A model generated the notes under the pieces. The model was not told the DNA's origin. It searched no databases and was given only the letters and a program-made list of their open reading frames with translations. Positions 52,042-61,200 of a DNA stretch of 64,000 bases are shown here, piece after piece. The stretch comes from Sphingomonas sp. BAUL-RG-20F-R05-02. GTDB lineage: Bacteria > Pseudomonadota > Alphaproteobacteria > Sphingomonadales > Sphingomonadaceae. The stretch is taken from assembly GCF_022662305.1 (NCBI RefSeq), contig NZ_JAKNQH010000008.1:62001-126000 (forward strand), in the 5' to 3' direction. The stretch's first letter is position 1, and each line of letters starts with the position of its first letter. Made by a program: the position numbers and the translations under genes.

Positions 52042-52503
52042 GTGCGCTGTCCCTTCTGCGGACATGAAGACAGCCAGGTAAAGGACAGCCGCCCCACTGA
52101 CGACGGGGCGGCAATCCGTCGGCGGCGTCAATGCGAGGGGTGTGCGGCACGCTTCACCACGTTCGAGCGCATCCAGTTGCGCGATCTCGTCGTGCTGAAA
52201 AGCGAGGACCGGCGCGAACCGTTCGACCGGGAAAAGCTGCTCCGCTCGATCTTGATCGCAGCGCGCAAACGGCCGATCGAGCCGGTGCGGCTGGAAAAGC
52301 TCGTCTCCGGCATCCAGCGCCAGTTGGAGACGCAGGGGGAAACCGAGATCCACTCGCAGCGTATCGGCGAAATGGTGATGGACGGGCTGAAGGGTCTCGA
52401 TTCGGTCGCCTATATCCGCTTCGCCAGCGTCTATAAGGATTTCCGCGAGGCGAAGGACTTCGAGGAGTTCGCCGGCAACGTGACTGCGGTCGCGAACGGA
52501 TAA
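52042..52503 (+). CDS. nrdR: Transcriptional repressor NrdR
   Basis: A 153-residue repressor of ribonucleotide reductase genes. The N-terminal zinc ribbon has Cys3, Cys6, Cys31 and Cys34, with [17 protein letters not shown]; an ATP-cone domain follows ([20 protein letters not shown] to [13 protein letters not shown]). The start is GTG, with GGAG seven bases upstream; an ATG at 52040 is out of frame. Operon with glyA. Confidence 0.96.
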   Translation: MRCPFCGHEDSQVKDSRPTDDGAAIRRRRQCEGCAARFTTFERIQLRDLVVLKSEDRREPFDREKLLRSILIAARKRPIEPVRLEKLVSGIQRQLETQGETEIHSQRIGEMVMDGLKGLDSVAYIRFASVYKDFREAKDFEEFAGNVTAVANG

Positions 52504-52597
52504 CGCCGCCCGACCGCCGCCAGTCCCCGGCGAACCGCCAAACGCGTGTCGCCCCGCCTCTTGTCCAACCCGCGCATAGAAGGATAGGGCCTGAGCG

Positions 52598-53734
52598 ATG
52601 AGCTTCTGGGTCTACATCCTGCGCTGCGCCGATGGCAGCTATTACACCGGCCATACCGACGATCTCGAACGCCGGGTCGGCCAACATCAATCGGGGGAGT
52701 TCGAAGGCTATACGCTGTCACGCCTGCCGGTGGAACTATTGTGGTCACAGGATTTCCCGTCGCGGGTCGAGGCGCTGGAGGCGGAGCAGCGGGTGAAGCC
52801 CTGGGCACGGGCCAGACAGGAGGCGTTGACCGCCGCGGACTTGGAGGCGTTACGCATCGTCGCCATGCCGCAATCCCAGCACGATGTCCCACGACCGGAC
52901 CCGGAGCGAACGGCACATGGCGATGCCGGGCCCCGTCCCCAGCCCGTTCGTGCCGAGCGGGAACGGGGAACCGCCACAGTGCGATCCGAAACTCAAGCTC
53001 CAGCGCAAACACCGCCCCCCGTCATCGTGCTCGTCCGCCCGCAACTCGGCGAGAACATCGGCAAGGCGGCCCGCGCCATGCTCAACTTCGGGTTGGTGGA
53101 GATGCGTCTCGTCGCCCCGCGCGACGGCTGGCCGAACCCCGCCGCCGGCCCCGCCGCCTCCGGTGCGGACAGCGTGCTGGAACATGCGCAGGTGTTCGAC
53201 ACGCTGGCGGAGGCGATCGCCGATTGCCCCAACGTCTACGCCACCACGGTGCGCAAGCGCGGTGTCACCAAGCCGGTCGTCACCCCCGAAGTCGCCGCGC
53301 GCGCGATCCACGCCGGGCCAGGCCGCACCGCGATCCTGTTCGGGCCGGAACGCTCCGGACTTGAAACCGACGATGTCGCGGTCGCGCGCGAGATCATCAC
53401 CGTCCCGATCAACCCGGAATTCGGCTCGCTCAACCTCGCGCAGGCGGTGATCCTCGTCGCCTATGAATGGTCGAAAGGGGTGGCGCTATCGCAGCCGCCC
53501 GAGGTCGATCTGCCCGAGCCTGCCCCACAGGAGGAACTCGACGGTATGATCGCGCAACTCGATGGCATGCTGGAGGAAGCCAACTTCTTCTTTCCGCCGG
53601 ATCGCTCGCCGGTCACGCGGCGAACGCTGCGCACCCTGCTCACCAAACCCGCCTGGTCGAGCCAGGAGGTGCGCACGCTTCGCGGCGTCCTGTCGGCGCT
53701 CGCTGGCGCCAAGCGGAAGAAAACGCTCGACTGA
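52598..53734 (+). CDS. GIY-YIG nuclease domain fused to TrmJ-like RNA methyltransferase
   Basis: One 378-residue frame. Residues 1-85 form a GIY-YIG domain (FWVYILRCADGSYYTGHTDD, ARQEALTAADLEAL); about 86-140 is a Pro/Arg-rich linker; about 141-378 is a SPOUT methyltransferase of the TrmJ type (VIVLVRPQLGENIGKAARAM, ILFGPERSGLETDDV, INPEFGSLNLAQAVIL), with a C-terminal helical extension. TrmJ methylates the 2'-OH of position 32 in tRNA. The two domains are normally separate genes. An ATG at 52865 in the linker, without a good ribosome site, might start an independent methyltransferase. Confidence 0.88.
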   Translation: MSFWVYILRCADGSYYTGHTDDLERRVGQHQSGEFEGYTLSRLPVELLWSQDFPSRVEALEAEQRVKPWARARQEALTAADLEALRIVAMPQSQHDVPRPDPERTAHGDAGPRPQPVRAERERGTATVRSETQAPAQTPPPVIVLVRPQLGENIGKAARAMLNFGLVEMRLVAPRDGWPNPAAGPAASGADSVLEHAQVFDTLAEAIADCPNVYATTVRKRGVTKPVVTPEVAARAIHAGPGRTAILFGPERSGLETDDVAVAREIITVPINPEFGSLNLAQAVILVAYEWSKGVALSQPPEVDLPEPAPQEELDGMIAQLDGMLEEANFFFPPDRSPVTRRTLRTLLTKPAWSSQEVRTLRGVLSALAGAKRKKTLD

Positions 53735-53832
53735 CGCGGGATCATCGCTCGGTTGATGACGGTTGCGGCATGACGGCCGACTTGATACCCAAACCGGGTG
53801 GCACCTCGGCCGCGATCTGTCTGGAGCACCTC

Positions 53833-54072
53833 ATGCGCTTGCCCCTCATCACCGTCGCTGCACTATCCGCGCTGATCGTGGCCGCGCCGGGTTTGGCCAA
53901 GGACAAGAAGCCGATGGACCCGAACTAGCGGATCTGCCGCAGCGAGGTACCGACCGGCTCGATGATGTCCAAGAGCGTGTGCCACACACGCGCCGAATGG
54001 ATCATGATCGACGAACAGAACCAGGCCGCAACCGACAGCGCGATCCGCTCGCGCCGCACAAACGGCCAATAA
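53833..54072 (+). pseudogene. Small secreted protein gene with an in-frame amber stop
   Basis: GGAG precedes an ATG that opens a signal peptide (MRLPLITVAALSALIVAAPG), then AKDKKPMDPN and a TAG at 53926-53928. The same frame continues without stop for 47 codons (RICRSEVPTGSMMSKSVCHT, then RAEWIMIDEQNQAATDS) to TAA at 54070. The continuing part looks like a family of small exported proteins known from sphingomonads (V/ICRxExxTGSxxxxRVC). Either the gene is broken by one nonsense change or the base call is wrong. Confidence 0.7.
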
Positions 54073-54123
54073 CCGCACGACCGCCCGGGTACGGCCAATC
54101 ATGCCGCTCCCGGGTTCGGCACG

Positions 54124-54780
54124 TCAGGCGGCGAGGCTCGGGAAGCCGGCCCGGAACGCCGCCACCTTGGGCTTGTCCCAATGCGTGATATACGGGTGGT
54201 TCGGATTGCGATCGAAGAAGTGCTGGTGGTACGCTTCCGCCGGGTAGAAGCCGCCGGTCTCCAGCTTGGTCACGATCGGCGCCTTGAACGCATGCGCCTG
54301 CGATAGCTGCGCGATATAGGCCGCCGCGACCGCGCGCTGCGCCGGGTTCTGCGGGAAAATCGCCGAGCGATAGCTGGTACCGCTGTCCGGATACTGCGCG
54401 TTCAGCGTGGTCGGATCATGCGCGACCGAAAAATAGACGCGCAGCAACGTGGCATAGCTCACCTTCGCCGGATCGTATACGACGCGGATCGCCTCGGCAT
54501 GACGCGTCGTCTCGCTGCTGACCTGATCGTACGTCGCGGTATCGGCACTGCCGCCGGCATAGCCCGCTGTCACGGACTTGACGCCCTTCACATGCTCGAA
54601 CACCGCTTCCATACCCCAGAAGCACCCGCCCGCCAGGACCGCGACCTGCGGCTTGCCGGCGTTCGGCACGTCATGCTGCGCGGCCGGAATCGGCACCGCG
54701 CGCTCCGCGCTGGCCGCCCCGCCCGAAAGCGCGAATACCGCCGCGCCGGCCAATGCGACGCCACCAATCAGGGATTTCAT
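54124..54780 (-). CDS. msrA: Peptide-methionine (S)-S-oxide reductase MsrA, exported form
   Basis: A 218-residue MsrA with a signal peptide (MKSLIGGVALAGAAVFALSG), so it acts in the periplasm. Active-site GGCFWGMEAVF, HAEAIRVVYDP, FSVAHDPTTLNAQYPDSGTS and YHQHFFDRNPNHPY are typical. The start at 54780 leaves GGAG nine bases upstream; an ATG five codons earlier is possible. A cytoplasmic-type msrA lies 2.6 kb away. Confidence 0.92.
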   Translation of the reverse strand: MKSLIGGVALAGAAVFALSGGAASAERAVPIPAAQHDVPNAGKPQVAVLAGGCFWGMEAVFEHVKGVKSVTAGYAGGSADTATYDQVSSETTRHAEAIRVVYDPAKVSYATLLRVYFSVAHDPTTLNAQYPDSGTSYRSAIFPQNPAQRAVAAAYIAQLSQAHAFKAPIVTKLETGGFYPAEAYHQHFFDRNPNHPYITHWDKPKVAAFRAGFPSLAA

Positions 54781-54859
54781 CGTGAGGTTCTCCATGCCAC
54801 CGATATCGGTAGCGGAGCGACGATTTACACCCCCCGGCTGAACCATGCCTGACGGTGGA

Positions 54860-56269
54860 TCAACCGGCATACGCCTTGACCAGATCGAACAGATAGTCGC
54901 GCCCCTCGAACAGCGCCTTGACGCCGATCCGCTCGTTCAGGCCGTGCATGCCGTTGCCGTCGGCATCGAACATAAGCCCCGGCGCGCCGTATACCGGAAT
55001 GCCGATGCTCTCGAAGAAAACGCCGTCGGTCGCCCCGGTCGACATCAGCGGCAGGATCGGCACGCCCGGAAAGTAACGCGCCGCGACCGCCTTGGCCGGC
55101 CCCAGTACCTGCGGGTCGAGCGCGGGCGGGATCGCGGTCGGCCGGATCGGGGCGTTGGCGGTAACGGTCACCTTGGGGCCGGCAAGATCCTTCAGCTTGG
55201 CGAGCGTCCCAGCGACGGTCTCGCCCGGGAAGATCCGACAGTTGACGTTGGCGGTGGCACGCTGCGGCAGCGCATTCTCGGCATGACCCGCCGCCAGCAG
55301 GGTCGCGACGCAGGTGGTGCGCAGGGTTGCGCGAAAGGTCTTGTCGCGGTCGAGCAGCGCGGCGGCCTCGGCGTCCTGCGGATCGGCGAGCAGCCGCCGG
55401 ATCGCCTCGGCTAGCAGCGGCGGCGTGCCCTTGCGATCCTGCGCCATCGCGGTGAAAAACGCGCGCGTCGTGTCGGTGAAACGCACCGGAAAGTCATAGC
55501 CCTGCACGGCCTTCAACGCATCAGCGAGATCGTAGATCGCGTTGTCGCTGGTCGGCTGCGAACTGTGCCCGCCCGGCCCGGTGGTGGCGAACGTATAGTT
55601 CTGCGCCGCCTTCTCACCGACCTGGATGGCGAGCAGTTCGGGCTTGCCATCGTCGCCATAGCGGCCACCGCCACCTTCGTTGAGCGCGAATTCGGCGGCG
55701 ATCAGCGCGGGCCTGTTCCTGGTCAGCCACGCCGCGCCGTTGAACGCGAAGGTGGTTTCCTCCCCGCAGGTGAGCGCCAGCTTGACGGTGCGTTTCGGGT
55801 GATACCCGGTCTGCCGGAAGCGGATCAGCGCATCCGCCCAGATCGCCGCCATGGATTTATCGTCGGCGGTGCCGCGCCCGTAGTAATAGCCACCCTCCTC
55901 GACGAGCCGGAACGGGTCGCGCGCCCAGTCCGCCCGGTTTGCCTCCACAACGTCGATATGCGCGAGCAGCAGGATCGGCTTTGCGGCGGGGTCGCTGCCC
56001 GGCAGGATCGCCACCACGCCGCCTTCCTTCGGGTGGCCGGGTGCCGCGAACAGCGTCACGTCGCGCGCCGGATAATTGGCATCCTCCAGCCGCGCCGCCA
56101 CCTTCGCGGCGGCATCGGTGCAACTGCCGGCGGACAGCGTGGTGTTTGTCTCCACCAGTTCCTTGTACAGCGTGAGGAATGACTGTTGATCGGGCCGCGT
56201 CTGCGCCGTGGCGGGCAGCGCGGCGACCAGCGCCACCGCGCCCGCGAGCGCCCACGCCAGTCTTTCCAT
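54860..56269 (-). CDS. M20 family metallopeptidase, exported
   Basis: A 469-residue amino- or carboxypeptidase-like enzyme with a signal peptide (ERLAWALAGAVALVAALPATAQ). LLAHIDVVEANRADW provides a zinc His/Asp, GRGTADDKS the bridging Asp, and LTCGEETTFAFNGAAWL the catalytic Glu pair; STGATDG and GMHGLNERIG complete the second zinc ligands. The start ATG follows GGCGGG. Specific substrate not predictable. Confidence 0.9.
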   Translation of the reverse strand: MERLAWALAGAVALVAALPATAQTRPDQQSFLTLYKELVETNTTLSAGSCTDAAAKVAARLEDANYPARDVTLFAAPGHPKEGGVVAILPGSDPAAKPILLLAHIDVVEANRADWARDPFRLVEEGGYYYGRGTADDKSMAAIWADALIRFRQTGYHPKRTVKLALTCGEETTFAFNGAAWLTRNRPALIAAEFALNEGGGGRYGDDGKPELLAIQVGEKAAQNYTFATTGPGGHSSQPTSDNAIYDLADALKAVQGYDFPVRFTDTTRAFFTAMAQDRKGTPPLLAEAIRRLLADPQDAEAAALLDRDKTFRATLRTTCVATLLAAGHAENALPQRATANVNCRIFPGETVAGTLAKLKDLAGPKVTVTANAPIRPTAIPPALDPQVLGPAKAVAARYFPGVPILPLMSTGATDGVFFESIGIPVYGAPGLMFDADGNGMHGLNERIGVKALFEGRDYLFDLVKAYAG

Positions 56270-56343
56270 CCGCCCCGCCTTTTTTCGCGCCAAAATCAGA
56301 GGCTAACGCGCACGCGCGGGAAAGCAATACGGACGCGACGCGA

Positions 56344-57342
56344 TCAGACCCCGCGTTCGGCCAGCGCGCGTTCCCAAGCCAGCGCATCGCGCACGATCAG
56401 ATCGAGGTCGTCACGCTGCGGCGTCCAGTCGAGCGCCTTCAGGATCGCGCCGTTGTCGGAAATCAACGCCGCCGGATCGCCCGCGCGCCGCCCCTCGATC
56501 TTGCGCGCGATCGTGACGTTGGTGACGCGATCAACCGCGTCGAGCACCTCCAGCACCGAGAAGCCGCGCCCGTAGCCTGCGTTGAGCGTGTGGCTCTTGG
56601 CCGGGTCGGCGGTGAGCAGGTCGAGCGCGGCGACATGCGCCGCCGCCAGATCGCTGACGTGGATATAGTCGCGCACCCCGGTCCCGTCGGGCGTATCGAA
56701 GTCGGTGCCGAACACGCCGACGCTCGCGCGCTTGCCGGTCGCCGCCTCGACCGCGACCTTGATGAGATGCGTGGCGCCCGCCGTCGACTGGCCCGAACGG
56801 CCCTGCGGATCGGCACCGGCCACGTTGAAATAGCGCAGCGCGCAATAGTTGATCGGGTGCGCCGCCGCCACGTCGCGGAGCATCGCCTCGGTCATCAGCT
56901 TGGACATGCCGTACGGGTTGATCGGCACGGTCGGGTCGCTCTCCATCACCGGAATGCGCGCGGGCGTGCCATAGGTCGCGGCGGTAGAGGAGAAGATGAA
57001 GTGCGGCACCCCGCACACCACCGCGCTTTCCAGTAGCGCGCGTGTCGCGACGGTGTTGTTGCGATAGTATTTCAGCGGATCGCTCACTGACTCCGGCACC
57101 ACCACCGATCCCGCGAAGTGCATGATCGCCTTGACGTCATGATCGCGGATCGCGGACCGCACCGCGTCGTCATCCTCGATGTTCGCCTCGACCAGGGTCG
57201 CGCGGGCATCGACCGCCCAGGCGAAGCCGGTGACGAGATTGTCGACCACCACCACCCGGTAGCCCGCGTCGAGCAGCGCCAGCACCGCATGGCTGCCGAT
57301 ATAACCCGCTCCGCCCGTCACCAGCACCGCGCCGTCGATCAT
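56344..57342 (-). CDS. galE: UDP-glucose 4-epimerase
   Basis: A 332-residue short-chain dehydrogenase-type enzyme. VTGGAGYIGSH (NAD site), SSTAATYGTP, catalytic YGMSK (Tyr/Lys) and NVAGADPQGRSGQS are present. The ATG at 57342 has GGAGG five bases upstream; the ATG one codon earlier is too close to it. Supplies UDP-galactose for polysaccharide or lipopolysaccharide. Confidence 0.93.
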   Translation of the reverse strand: MIDGAVLVTGGAGYIGSHAVLALLDAGYRVVVVDNLVTGFAWAVDARATLVEANIEDDDAVRSAIRDHDVKAIMHFAGSVVVPESVSDPLKYYRNNTVATRALLESAVVCGVPHFIFSSTAATYGTPARIPVMESDPTVPINPYGMSKLMTEAMLRDVAAAHPINYCALRYFNVAGADPQGRSGQSTAGATHLIKVAVEAATGKRASVGVFGTDFDTPDGTGVRDYIHVSDLAAAHVAALDLLTADPAKSHTLNAGYGRGFSVLEVLDAVDRVTNVTIARKIEGRRAGDPAALISDNGAILKALDWTPQRDDLDLIVRDALAWERALAERGV

Positions 57343-57432
57343 CATATCCTCCTGCAGCAGCGCCGCCTATCGCGCAAAGATTGCGCCACGCCAATCGCTT
57401 CCTACATTCCACCCATCAATAAGGAGCAAGAC

Positions 57433-57981
57433 ATGGCAACCGAAGTCGCCACCTTCGCGGGTGGATGTTTCTGGTGCACCGAGGCGGTGTTCGCCGACGT
57501 GATCGGCGTGGAGAAGGTCGAGAGCGGCTATATCGGCGGTTCGGTCGCGAACCCGACGTACAAGCAGGTGTGCGGCGGCGATACCGGCCATGCCGAGGCG
57601 ATCCGCGTCACCTTCGACGCGGACCAGATCCGCTACGCCGAACTGCTCGACATCTTCTTCGCCACGCACGATCCGACGCAGCTCAACCGGCAGGGCAACG
57701 ATGTCGGCACGCAGTACCGCTCGGCGCTGTTCCCGACGACGCCCGACCAGCGCGAGGAAGCGCAGGCCGCGATCGCGCGTGCGGCGGCGGACTCGGCCAA
57801 GCCGATCGTCACCACGATCGAGCCGGCCTCGCACTGGTATCCGGCCGAGGATTATCATCAGGAATACTGGGACGGCGAAGGTCAGCGTAATCCCTATTGC
57901 CTAGCGGTGATCCCGCCCAAGCTCGCCAAACTGCGCAAGAGTTTCGCCAAACGCTCCAAGGCGGTTGACGCGGCGGCGTGA
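57433..57981 (+). CDS. msrA: Peptide-methionine (S)-S-oxide reductase MsrA, cytoplasmic
   Basis: A 182-residue MsrA with catalytic Cys12 in [49 protein letters not shown] and [17 protein letters not shown], and no signal peptide. AAGGAG precedes the ATG. Repairs oxidised methionine in cytosolic proteins. Followed by a strong stem-loop. Confidence 0.95.
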   Translation: MATEVATFAGGCFWCTEAVFADVIGVEKVESGYIGGSVANPTYKQVCGGDTGHAEAIRVTFDADQIRYAELLDIFFATHDPTQLNRQGNDVGTQYRSALFPTTPDQREEAQAAIARAAADSAKPIVTTIEPASHWYPAEDYHQEYWDGEGQRNPYCLAVIPPKLAKLRKSFAKRSKAVDAAA

Positions 57982-57990
57982 TTGGAAAAC

Positions 57991-58016
57991 CCCGGCCGCT
58001 GTTACCAGCGGCCGGG
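57991..58016. terminator. Stem-loop between msrA and gdh
   Basis: CCCGGCCGCTG-TTAC-CAGCGGCCGGG, a perfect 11-bp stem with a 4-base loop but no clear T-run. Lies between convergent genes. The remaining bases to 58229 hold no gene. Confidence 0.6.
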
Positions 58017-58229
58017 CCAGCTTCTCTGTTCCTACTTCGGCGAGAGCAGGAATTCCATTACGGAACGCCGATAATTTGGCGTGCCCTTTCGTAACATAAG
58101 CCATCCCAACCGGCTCCGGCCTTCGCCCGGGAGGGAAAGACGAGGGTAGCGGCGACCGCAGCTGCCCCTTTTTCGATCGGCCCACCAGCCAAGGCGCACG
58201 CCAGCCACCAGCCAGCGCACGCCCGGCCA

Positions 58230-61200
58230 TTATCGTCCCAGCAACACCCGCGCCTGCCCCGCGATCTGCGCAAGCATCGCCGCGCTGGGTGCAGCCGTGC
58301 CGCGCGCACGATCGATACCGGCGCGGAACTGCCCGACGCGGCCGGCATTGTCCGCCAGCCAGCGTTCCACCCGCGCCTGCGGGTCGCCCGCGTCCTCGCC
58401 ACCGGTGCCGCGGGCGAGGAACTCCAGCCGCAACTGCTGGAAATCCCGCGCCAGCCCGGCGAGAAGCAGCCGCTCCCACGGGTCACTCGATGCGATGCGC
58501 GCGGCGTTGGCCTGCGCCCAGTCCAGACCGAGCGCCTGTCCCAGCCGTGTGAACGCCCGCGTCAGCACCGTTTCGTCGAGACCGACCCGCTGGCCGAGAT
58601 CGGCAAGCCCGACCGCCCCGTCCAGCTCGAACAGCCGCACCACCTTCTGCGCCAACGCGCCCGGCGCGCCGACCGCTTCCAGGCTGGCGGCGATGCGCGC
58701 GCTCTGCGTGCTCGCCTCGTCAAGCAGCAACGCCTTGGTCTGGCGGTCGAGCTGGGCAATGCCCGCACCGATCCGCGCCATAACCATGCCGGGCCCGGCA
58801 CCGGTGGGCGACACGCGGAGCAGATCGGCGATGTGCGAACGCGTCGCCACCGCAACTTCGTCGAACAGCGCGATCCGCGCCGCTTCGGGCATGTCCGCGC
58901 TCTCGATCTCCGCCCACAACGCCGGCAGATCGAACAGCCGTTCGGCCACCACGAACATTGCGGCGATATCGGGCAATGCAGCACCCTCCTCCTCCGCCAG
59001 TTCGAAGGGGTGGAGCATGCCGAGCCGGTTGATGATGCGATTGGCAAGCTTGGTCGCGACGATTTCGCCGCGCAAACGGTGCTGGTCGATCGCCTCGGGG
59101 AAGGCCTCGCGCATCGCCGGCGGAAAAGCCGCGTGCAGATCGGGCGCGAGATCGGCATCCAGCCCTAGCGGGCTGTGTTCGATAGCCGCCTGCAACGCGA
59201 GCTTGGCCGTGGCCAGCAGCACCGCCAGTTCCGGTCGTGCCAGGCCCAGCCCCTCTTGCGCGCGGCGCAGCAGGATGTCGTTGGCGGCCAGCCCCTCGAC
59301 CGCGCGGTCGAGCGATCCGGCGCTCTCGAAAATCTCGATTAGCCGCACATAGCTCGGCACATCGCGGGCGCCCGTGCTCTCGGCGATCGACAGCGCCAGC
59401 GTCTGGAGGCGGTTATCCTCCAGCACGATGTGCGCGACATCGTCCGTCATCGACGCGAGCAGCGTGTTGCGGTCCTCATAGGCCAGCCGCCCCTCGATCA
59501 TCTCACGGTTGAGCGCGATCTTGATGTTGACCTCATTGTCCGAACAATCGACGCCGGCCGAATTGTCGATGAAGTCGGTATTGATCCGCCCGCCGGCTTG
59601 CGCGAACGCGATCCGCGCCGCCTGCGTCACGCCGAGGTTGGCGCCCTCGCCCACCGCCGTCACGCGAAGCTGCTCGGCATCGACGCGCAACCGGTCGTTG
59701 GCAGGGTCACCCACCTGGATGTTGTTCTCTGACGCCGCCTTCACATAGGTGCCGATGCCGCCGAACCACAGCAGGTCGACCGGCGCCTTCAGGATCGCAG
59801 AGATCAGCGCACCCGGTTCGATCTCGGCCTGGTCCACGCCCAGCACCGCGCGCACCGGTTCGGACAGGCGGATCACCTTGTCGGTACGCGGGAATACGCC
59901 ACCGCCTGCGGAGATCAGGCTGGCGTCGTAATCCGCCCAGCTTGAGCGCGGCAGCGCGAACATGCGGGCGCGCTCCGCCCAGCTTGCCGCCGGGTCCGGG
60001 TTCGGATCGAGGAAGATGTGGCGGTGGTCGAACGCCGCGACGATCTTCAGCGCCTTGGACAGCAGCATGCCGTTGCCGAACACGTCACCCGACATGTCGC
60101 CGCAACCGACCACCTGGATCGGCTGGGTCTGCACGTCCACGCCGCGCTCCGCAAAGTGGCGCTGCACTGACACCCATGCACCCTTGGCGGTGATCGCCAT
60201 CGCCTTGTGATCGTAGCCGACCGAGCCGCCGCTGGCGAACGCATCGCCCAGCCAGAAGCCGTGTTCGATCGCGATCGCATTGGCCACGTCGGAGAAGGTC
60301 GCGGTGCCCTTGTCGGCGGCAACGACGAAATAGGGGTCGTCACCGTCGTGGATGACCACCTCGTCGGGATGGGTCACCACGCCCTCGACGATGTTGTCGG
60401 TGATCGACAGCAGCGCGCGAATGAATACGCGGTAGCTTTCGGTGCCCTCCGCCAGCCATGCATCACGGCTGGACGGCGCGGGCAGTTGCTTGGGGTAAAA
60501 GCCACCCTTCGCCCCGGTCGGCACGATCACCGCGTTCTTGACGCGCTGCGCCTTCATCAGGCCAAGGATCTCGGTGCGGAAATCGTCGCGCCGGTCAGAC
60601 CAGCGCAAGCCCCCGCGCGCGACCGGGCCGGCGCGCAGGTGGATACCCTCCACCCGCGGCGAGTAGACCCACACCTCACGCCACGGCAGCGGCGCGGGCA
60701 AACCGGGAACGCGGTGACTGTCCAGCTTGAATGCCAGAGCGGCCTGTCCAGCAGGCGCGAACGCGTTGGTGCGGAGCGTCGCGGCAATCACGCTGCGCAG
60801 CGCACGCAGGATACGATCGTCATCGATCGCCGACACCGCATCCAGCCCCCGCTCGATCGCCGCGTCGGCGGCGGCGACGTCCCGCGTCGATAGCGCCGGG
60901 TCATGCGCCACGTCGAACCGTTCGATCAGCGCCGCCGCGACCTTCGGCGCACGGCGCAGCGCATCGACTACGGTGGCGAGACCGTAGGTGAGCCCCGCCT
61001 GCCGCAGATAGCGGAACCACGCGCGCAGCAACACCACCGCGCGCGGGCTGATGTTAGCCTCTACGATCAGCCGGTTGAACGCATCGTTCTCGGCGGCGCC
61101 TTCCAGCACCGCGCGGATCGCGTCCTCCAGCACGGCCGGGTCCTCCGCCAATGGGTCGCCCACCGTTTCAATGAGGAAGTCATGGACGAAGCTCTGCCCC

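Noticed and set aside
50670..52097. 475-codon minus-strand open frame opposite glyA
   Set aside because: Antisense shadow; glyA on the plus strand has all family motifs.
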